From the NCBI GenBank assembly GCA_030627585.1, contig DAOURU010000019.1, positions 1 through 10,621 of the forward strand: DNA of 10,621 bases. The letters run 5' to 3'. This stretch comes from Bacillota bacterium (GTDB lineage: Bacteria; Bacillota; DSM-12270; Thermacetogeniales; Thermacetogeniaceae). The notes beneath the pieces are model-generated. The model saw only the letters and a program-made list of their open reading frames with translations. It was not told the origin of the DNA and ran no database searches. Below, piece by piece: positions 5,917-10,621 of this stretch (its first letter is position 1; every line of letters begins with the position of its first letter). The position numbers and the translations under genes are program-made.

Positions 5917-6369
5917 ATGGGCCTTTTCACTGGCATTGAAATAAGCGGAAGCGGGCTGACGGCACAGCGACTACGCTTAGATGTGATTGCGAATAACATT
6001 GCCAACGCAGAAACTACCAGATCCGGGCGGACCGACCCCGAAGGTCGCTCTCTACCATACCGCCGCCAGAGAGTGATTTTCGAAACCCGAAGCCCATCTT
6101 TTACCTCAATCCTAAAAGGGAGGAAAAGCCCCATAGCCAACGGCGTAAGAGTAAAAGCAATTGAAGCCGATCCCCGACCCTTTCCCTTTGTTTACAATCC
6201 GGACCACCCGGATTCAGATGCGCAAGGTTATGTCCGCATGCCCAACGTTAATATTATCGAAGAAATGGTGGATCTTATCAGTGCAAGCAGGGCGTATGAG
6301 GCAAATGTCTCTGCACTTAACGCGACAAAAGAAATGTGCATCAGGGCGCTGGAAATCGGACATGGATAA
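5917..6369 (+). CDS. flgC: Flagellar basal-body rod protein FlgC
   Basis: FlgC is a second proximal rod subunit that assembles with FlgB, FlgF and FlgG to form the drive shaft. The 150-residue product has the N-terminal motif DVIANNIANAETTR (22-35) and the diagnostic C-terminal region from about residue 93: YNPDHPDSDAQGYVRMPNVN, then IIEEMVDLISASRAYEANVSA. Both terminal segments are predicted helices that form the rod coiled coil. ATG 5917 follows AAGGGAGG (5898-5905), which lies inside the end of flgB, so translation is probably coupled. A 75-bp gap follows, longer than the other gaps in this cluster. Confidence 0.96.
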   Translation: MGLFTGIEISGSGLTAQRLRLDVIANNIANAETTRSGRTDPEGRSLPYRRQRVIFETRSPSFTSILKGRKSPIANGVRVKAIEADPRPFPFVYNPDHPDSDAQGYVRMPNVNIIEEMVDLISASRAYEANVSALNATKEMCIRALEIGHG

Positions 6370-6401
6370 ACTTGGGAGCAAGAGTGGCTTTACCAAATCC
6401 G

Positions 6402-6416
6402 AATTTTCAAGGAATT
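6402..6416. promoter_or_regulatory. CodY-box-like sequence between flgC and fliE
   Basis: AATTTTCAAGGAATT matches 12 of 15 positions of AATTTTCWGAAAATT, including the whole left half; the mismatches are at positions 9-11. It lies in the 75-bp flgC-fliE gap, upstream of the fliE ribosome binding site (AAGGGGG, 6428-6434). No clear promoter accompanies it, so a role is uncertain. Confidence 0.22.
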
Positions 6417-6444
6417 TGATAGTTTTCAAGGGGGCAAGCCGAAA

Positions 6445-6753
6445 ATGCCAGAGCCTCTGGGTCCAATTGCATATCCTATTGCAACTTTCACATCGGATCA
6501 AAGCAACAAGCCTGGAAGTGGAAACACGTCCGATGTTCCGTTTAAGGAAATCTTTTCGCGTGCCTGGCAGGATGTAAATGCTCTTATCAAGGAAGCAGAA
6601 CAAAAATCAAGAGAGGTTGCAACGGGGGAGGCCGAAAGTTTTCACGAAGTAATTATTGCCACAGAAAAAGCTGCTTTGGCTTTGCAGCTCTTTGTGCAGT
6701 TTCAGAATAAATTACTCGACGCTTATCATGAAATTATGCGCCTCCAACTTTAA
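6445..6753 (+). CDS. fliE: Flagellar hook-basal body complex protein FliE
   Basis: FliE is the small protein joining the MS ring (FliF) to the proximal rod. It is needed early for export of the other rod proteins. The product has 102 residues, normal for the family. The first 30 or so residues are polar and poorly conserved. The C-terminal part, FHEVIIATEKAALALQLFVQ through NKLLDAYHEIMRLQL (66-102), is the family signature. ATG 6445 has AAGGGGG (6428-6434) upstream. A second frame overlaps this region, but only the FliE frame has recognisable homology. The fliF start lies about 21 bp after its stop. Confidence 0.94.
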   Translation: MPEPLGPIAYPIATFTSDQSNKPGSGNTSDVPFKEIFSRAWQDVNALIKEAEQKSREVATGEAESFHEVIIATEKAALALQLFVQFQNKLLDAYHEIMRLQL

Positions 6754-6774
6754 AGTTTGGGATTGGTTGAGTTG

Positions 6775-8316
6775 ATGCAAGCCTGGGTAAAGCAAAAGGA
6801 AGCAATTACTGGTTTTTGGACTAAATTAACAATCAACCAAAAGGTTTTCTTCGGCGCCGGTATTTTATTAATCGCAATCATTTCCGTTTTTCTGATTAGT
6901 CAAGCAAGCAAACCCGACCTTGTACCCCTGTATACAAACCTCAATCCTCAAGACGCTGCTGCGGTGACCGAATACTTGAAAGAGAAGAAAATTGACTACC
7001 AGTTAAGCAACGAAGGGAGTACTATTCTCGTGCCTGCGCCACAAAAGTACCAGCTGCGCCTTGACCTCGCCAGTGAGGGGCTGCCAAAAGGAGGAAGCGT
7101 CGGTTTTGAACTTTTTAATCAAACGCGTTTCGGGGAAACGGAAAGTGAGCGCAGGATTAGATATCTGGTTGCCCTGCAGGGAGAATTAGAGCGCACGATC
7201 CGCAAACTAGAAGCTGTAGAAGACGCCCGCATCCACATTGTAATTCCCGAACCATCCCTTTTTATTGAAAAGGAAAAGAATGCCACGGCAGCTGTACTTC
7301 TAAAATTAAAACCAGGGCGCAATTTGCAAAACCACCAAATTGCGGGGATTATGCACCTTGTTTCCAGCGGGGTCGAAGGCTTAAAACCGGAAAACGTTAC
7401 AGTTGTAAATACACTTGGAACCATCCTTTCTGAGGATCTTGAAGATGCACAGGAAACAGCGCGTACTGCCAGGCTCACAGCCCACCAGATCCAAATTGAG
7501 CGGGATTTCGAACAGCAACTGGAAAAGTCTCTTCAATCCATGCTGGAACGCATTGTGGGGCAGGGAAAAGCCGTTGTACGCGCCAGCGCCTCTCTTGATT
7601 TTGACCGGGTTGAAATTCGGAAAGAGGATTTTGGAGATAAAGCAATAAGGAGCCAGCAAATAAAAGAGGAGTCCTCTTCAGCAGAAAATGTTGCTCCCGA
7701 AGGTGAACCCGGCGCCGGCGGCAATATCCCGACATATGAACAACCGGAAGGACAGGGAACAGGCCGGTACCAAAAAACAGAAAAAATTACAAACTACGAA
7801 CTTGACAAACAGGAGGAATACAGATTAGTTGCCCCGGGCCAAATTAAACAGCTTTCCGTTTCTGTTGTCGTGGATGGGCAACTTGATTTACAGCAACAGG
7901 GGGAAATTGAAGGGCTGGTTGCTGCAGCCGCGGGAATCCGCCCCGAAAGGGGAGATAACCTTACAGTCACGAGCATGTCCTTTAATACAAGTTGGGCGCG
8001 CGAGCTCAAAAAAGAAATGGCAGCGGCGCAGCGCCGCCATCAGCTTGTTACTTACGGAATCATTGCAGGGGCACTTTTAGGAGGCTTTATTCTCGTGGGA
8101 TTAGTTCTGCGACGACGCCGTCCTCAAACCGAAGTTGATTATCTTGCCGGTTCCCGGATGACTGTAGAGGAGGCTCTTGCGACCCAAGAGCCGGAATTAA
8201 CGGAAGAGGAAAAGGAAAGAATCCGGATTCTTGAACAAATTCAGAAACTGGTACGGCAGAGCCCGAAAGACATTGCCCAACTTCTTAAGACCTGGTTAAC
8301 TGAAGAGTCGAGGTGA
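6775..8316 (+). CDS. fliF: Flagellar MS-ring protein FliF
   Basis: FliF forms the MS ring in the cytoplasmic membrane, the base on which rod, switch and export gate assemble. From ATG 6775 the product has 513 residues, within the family range. A first transmembrane helix lies at about 25-42 and a second at about 424-445 (YGIIAGALLGGFILVGLVL), followed by RRRR. Between them are the ring-building domains with typical segments such as GLPKGGSVGFELF and ARIHIVIPEPSLF. A low-complexity Gly/Glu/Pro loop (about 295-335) is usual in the third domain. The acidic, helical C-terminus, with KDIAQLLKTWL, is the FliG-binding tail. The start is uncertain: in-frame TTG codons at 6757, 6763 and 6772 are possible and no strong ribosome binding site is seen. 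ATG is chosen because the protein then begins like other FliF proteins. Translation may depend on ribosomes finishing fliE. Confidence 0.94.
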   Translation: MQAWVKQKEAITGFWTKLTINQKVFFGAGILLIAIISVFLISQASKPDLVPLYTNLNPQDAAAVTEYLKEKKIDYQLSNEGSTILVPAPQKYQLRLDLASEGLPKGGSVGFELFNQTRFGETESERRIRYLVALQGELERTIRKLEAVEDARIHIVIPEPSLFIEKEKNATAAVLLKLKPGRNLQNHQIAGIMHLVSSGVEGLKPENVTVVNTLGTILSEDLEDAQETARTARLTAHQIQIERDFEQQLEKSLQSMLERIVGQGKAVVRASASLDFDRVEIRKEDFGDKAIRSQQIKEESSSAENVAPEGEPGAGGNIPTYEQPEGQGTGRYQKTEKITNYELDKQEEYRLVAPGQIKQLSVSVVVDGQLDLQQQGEIEGLVAAAAGIRPERGDNLTVTSMSFNTSWARELKKEMAAAQRRHQLVTYGIIAGALLGGFILVGLVLRRRRPQTEVDYLAGSRMTVEEALATQEPELTEEEKERIRILEQIQKLVRQSPKDIAQLLKTWLTEESR

Positions 8317-8323
8317 AGGTTTC

Positions 8324-9325
8324 ATGAAAATCTTAACGGGTAAGCAAAAAGCCGCGATTCTTCTAATCTCGTTAGGGCCCGAGCTTTCAGCCCAAATTTT
8401 TAAACACCTTCAGGAAGAAGAGATCGAACAATTAACGCTTGAAATTGCCAACATTAGAAAGGTTCCCCCGGAAAAGCGGGATGAAGTTTATCAAGAATTT
8501 TATCAGATGTGTATTGCTAATGAGTACATCAGTCAGGGGGGGATTAACTACGCGCGCGAACTCCTGGAAAAGGCCCTTGGGCATCAAAAAGCGTCAGAAA
8601 TCATCGAGCGTCTGACAGCTTCCCTCCAGGTCCGTCCTTTTGATTTTATCCGGAAAGCGGATCCGGGGCAGCTGCTGAACTTTATTCAAGGTGAACACCC
8701 GCAAACAATGGCGTTAATCATGGCTTATCTGGATCCTGAACAGGCGGCTGCTGTCCTCTCGGCACTTCCCCCGGACCAGCAAAGCGAAGTTGCCCGGCGG
8801 ATGGCATTAATGGATCGAACTTCCCCGGAAATTTTAAAAGAGGTAGAGAAGGTTTTGGAGCGCAAACTATCTTCCGTAGTAAACCAGGATTATACAAGTG
8901 CCGGGGGGGTAAAATCACTCGTCGAGGTTTTGAACAGGGTCGACCGAACGACGGAGAAAACAATTATTGAAGCGCTTGAGATTCAGGATCCGGAACTTGC
9001 CGAGGAAGTCAAAAAACTGATGTTTGTTTTTGAAGATATTGTCCAGCTGGATGACCGGGCAGTCCAGTTAGTCCTCAGAGAAGTTGATTTGCATGATTTG
9101 GCGCTCGCCCTCAAAGGGGCGGGAGAGGAAGTATTCAATAAAATTGAACGCAATATTTCAAAACGAGCGGCTCAAATGCTGAAGGAGGATATTGAATATA
9201 TGGGGCCCGTTCGTCTCCGAGATGTAGAAGAGGCGCAGCAAAAAATTGTGGCAATAATTCGAAAGCTGGAAGAGCAGGGGCAGATTATTATCGCGCGCGG
9301 GGGGAGGGAGGAGATTATTGTCTAA
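8324..9325 (+). CDS. fliG: Flagellar motor switch protein FliG
   Basis: FliG is the rotor component that meets the MotAB stator, generates torque and passes on switching from FliM. The 333-residue product is full length. The N-terminal domain (about 1-100) binds the FliF tail. The middle domain carries EHPQT (124-128), the FliM-binding motif. The C-terminal domain starts after KKLMFVFEDIV (230-240). The charged torque helix is complete: Lys264 (ALKGA), Arg281 (KRAA), Glu288 and Asp289 (KEDI) and Arg297 (PVRL). These fall at the same numbers as the E. coli residues, with Glu for Asp at 288. ATG 8324 follows GAGGTGA (8310-8316), which spans the fliF stop. Its end overlaps fliH by 8 bp. Confidence 0.97.
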   Translation: MKILTGKQKAAILLISLGPELSAQIFKHLQEEEIEQLTLEIANIRKVPPEKRDEVYQEFYQMCIANEYISQGGINYARELLEKALGHQKASEIIERLTASLQVRPFDFIRKADPGQLLNFIQGEHPQTMALIMAYLDPEQAAAVLSALPPDQQSEVARRMALMDRTSPEILKEVEKVLERKLSSVVNQDYTSAGGVKSLVEVLNRVDRTTEKTIIEALEIQDPELAEEVKKLMFVFEDIVQLDDRAVQLVLREVDLHDLALALKGAGEEVFNKIERNISKRAAQMLKEDIEYMGPVRLRDVEEAQQKIVAIIRKLEEQGQIIIARGGREEIIV

Positions 9326-10103
9326 GCTATCCAAGGTAATCAAGGCAAATCATTTTGTTATTAGTTTCCCCAGGCTTGTTGAATGCCGCCGAAACTTTCC
9401 TGAGAAAGCAAAAAAATCAGACCTTGAACCTGCGCCTCCAGATTCTCTATCCTTTGATTCTGAAACAGCGCAGGCAATAGTTGCAGAAACAGAAGAATTA
9501 GTCCAGCGGCTTTTGAATGAAGCCCGGGTTCACGCCGAAAAAATTATTTCCGATGCGAAGGCGAAGGCTCAAACTATCTTGCAAGAAGCAGATGAGAAAA
9601 TAGAGGCCTTAAAAAAAGAGACGGAAAAAACAGGATACGAGGCAGGCTTTACTGCAGGTCAACAGGCATTGGCTGAGGAATGGGAAAAATTTTATGCCGA
9701 AAGGGACTCGGAAAGGGCCGCGATTAAAGAGGAAAGAAACCGCCTCATCCAGCAAATTGAACCTGAATTAATCGAGCTTGCTGTTAATATAGCAAGGCAA
9801 ATCATCCACGCCGAACTTCATCTCGCTCCCGAACAAATAGGCGCAATCGCAAAGGCAGCCCTGGCTCAAGTGCGGGATTGCGGGGAGGTTACCCTGAAGA
9901 TTCGTTCCAACGACTATGAGTATGTTGGAGAGCTCCTGAAAAAAGAGGGACAAAATGGACCAACAGTGAAGGTGGAGGTTGAAAATTCACTCCCAAACGG
10001 AGGTTGTATTGTAGAAACGCCTTACGGCATGATCGACGGCACGGTGGAAGGACAGTTGGATGCGGTAGCACACGAACTCTTAGAGGTGAACCAGGGTGGT
10101 TAG
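9318..10103 (+). CDS. fliH: Flagellar export apparatus protein FliH
   Basis: FliH is the peripheral stalk and regulator of the flagellar export ATPase FliI. It resembles the b/delta subunits of F-type ATPases and links FliI to the C ring. The 261-residue product has a short N-terminal region (SKVIKAN), an acidic/proline patch, a long Ala/Glu/Lys-rich coiled coil (about 50-155) containing the glycine repeat GYEAGFTAG (106-114, GxxxGxxxG), and a globular C-terminal domain. That domain has VNIARQIIHAEL (156-167) and ends with NGGCIVETPYGMIDGTVEGQLD (227-248), the typical FliI-binding part. The start is TTG 9318, inside the end of fliG. A strong GGGAGGAG (9306-9313) four bases upstream supports it. 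The product overlaps fliI by 8 bp, consistent with a FliH2-FliI complex made in step. Confidence 0.93.
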   Translation: MSKLSKVIKANHFVISFPRLVECRRNFPEKAKKSDLEPAPPDSLSFDSETAQAIVAETEELVQRLLNEARVHAEKIISDAKAKAQTILQEADEKIEALKKETEKTGYEAGFTAGQQALAEEWEKFYAERDSERAAIKEERNRLIQQIEPELIELAVNIARQIIHAELHLAPEQIGAIAKAALAQVRDCGEVTLKIRSNDYEYVGELLKKEGQNGPTVKVEVENSLPNGGCIVETPYGMIDGTVEGQLDAVAHELLEVNQGG

Positions 10104-10621
10104 CCTGCAAAAGTACCTTTTGCGGTGTGAAGAATTGAATCCTATCAAATACCAGGGCAAAATCGTGCAGATTATCGGACTTGCAATTGAAGCATTGGGC
10201 CCGCGCGGAAATGTAGGGGAACTCTGCTATATCATTACGCCCGAGGGAAGAGTTAAGGCGGAAATTGTAGGATTTCGGGAACAGCATACTATCCTCATGC
10301 CGTTGGGGGAAATGACCGGGATCGGGCCGGGCTGTAAAGTTATCGGATCAGGAGAGGTGTTTAAAGTAGGGGTCGGTCCGGGGCTCATCGGCCGCGTCTT
10401 AGACGGTTTGGGAAAACCCCTGGACGATCAGGGGCCTGTTCCATTTACAGAATGGTTTCCTGTTGCAACCGAGGCGCGCAATCCCCTGGAAAGGAAAAGA
10501 ATTCAAGAGGTGCTCCCTTTAGGGATTAAGGCGATTGACGCAGTCCTTACCTGCGGAAAGGGGCAGCGGATCGGAATTTTTGCTGGAAGCGGAATTGGGA
10601 AAAGCATACTTTTGGGAATGG
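10096..10621 (+). CDS. fliI: Flagellum-specific export ATPase FliI (partial, 3' end outside window)
   Basis: FliI is the ATPase of the flagellar type III export gate, related to the F1 beta subunit. It helps unload chaperones and feed rod, hook and filament subunits into the channel. The first 175 codons are present and the frame is open to the window edge. GTG 10096 is chosen because GAGGTGA (10083-10089) lies six bases upstream and the N-terminus LQKYLLRCEELNP fits the family. Visible blocks are GRVLDGLGKPLD (99-110), LPLGIKAIDAVLTCGKGQR (140-158) and Walker A AGSGIGKS (163-170) within GIFAGSGIGKSILLGM. Residue 167 is Ile where Val is common, a mild change. Walker B and the arginine finger lie outside the window. 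The overlap with fliH and the cluster separate it from the F-type ATPase beta subunit and from virulence secretion ATPases. Confidence 0.95.
   Translation, partial: MVSLQKYLLRCEELNPIKYQGKIVQIIGLAIEALGPRGNVGELCYIITPEGRVKAEIVGFREQHTILMPLGEMTGIGPGCKVIGSGEVFKVGVGPGLIGRVLDGLGKPLDDQGPVPFTEWFPVATEARNPLERKRIQEVLPLGIKAIDAVLTCGKGQRIGIFAGSGIGKSILLGM

Noticed and set aside
6161..6577. Overlapping open frame spanning flgC and fliE
   Set aside because: It is a shifted frame across two well-recognised genes, with no family resemblance and no ribosome binding site.
1..10621. A novel defence, mobile or biosynthetic system
   Set aside because: Every sizeable open region belongs to a well-known housekeeping or flagellar family in a known order. 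No accessory genes, direct repeats, integrase cargo or compositional islands were seen; xerC here is the chromosomal recombinase.

Overview
The window is a stretch of clostridial-type Firmicutes chromosome, with every gene on the + strand. Three things point there: codY occurs only in Firmicutes; the order topA-trmFO-xerC-hslV-hslU-codY followed by the flgB flagellar cluster is a known Firmicutes arrangement (Bacillus has codV-clpQ-clpY-codY followed by fla/che); and base composition is moderate. The species cannot be named from the sequence. I see no mobile element, tRNA, rRNA, CRISPR array or broken gene.

Layout. Bases 1-161 are the last 52 codons of topA, whose stop overlaps the start of trmFO (161-1468), a folate-dependent tRNA U54 methyltransferase. 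A 55-bp gap with a perfect inverted repeat and a possible promoter leads into xerC (1524-2447), hslV (2463-2993), hslU (3007-4410) and codY (4432-5229). These are a chromosome-dimer recombinase, the two subunits of an ATP-dependent protease, and the GTP/branched-chain-amino-acid-sensing repressor. They are tightly packed and look like one operon, ended by a probable intrinsic terminator at 5288-5339.

The 268-bp codY-flgB gap (5230-5497) is the only sizeable non-coding region. It holds a strong hairpin, the terminator, a full-length match to a Spo0A box, a CodY-box-like site and a candidate promoter. After it comes the flagellar basal-body and export cluster: flgB, flgC, fliE (proximal rod and its junction to the MS ring), fliF (MS ring), fliG (rotor switch), fliH (stator of the export ATPase) and the first 175 codons of fliI (export ATPase), which runs off the right edge. 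Spacing is short. fliH and fliI each overlap the preceding gene by 8 bp and start with TTG and GTG.

How it fits together. The first half is housekeeping plus a nutrient-responsive regulator; the second builds the base of the flagellum from the inside out. In Bacillus, CodY is known to repress flagellar genes. Here both main non-coding gaps carry Spo0A-box (TGTCGAA) and CodY-box-like sequences, which suggests nutritional and sporulation control at both promoters. That is inference from short motifs.

I found no convincing undescribed system. The observations most worth checking are the paired regulatory sites and the unusual ligand pocket of this CodY, which has four cysteines and lacks the ligand-binding arginine.
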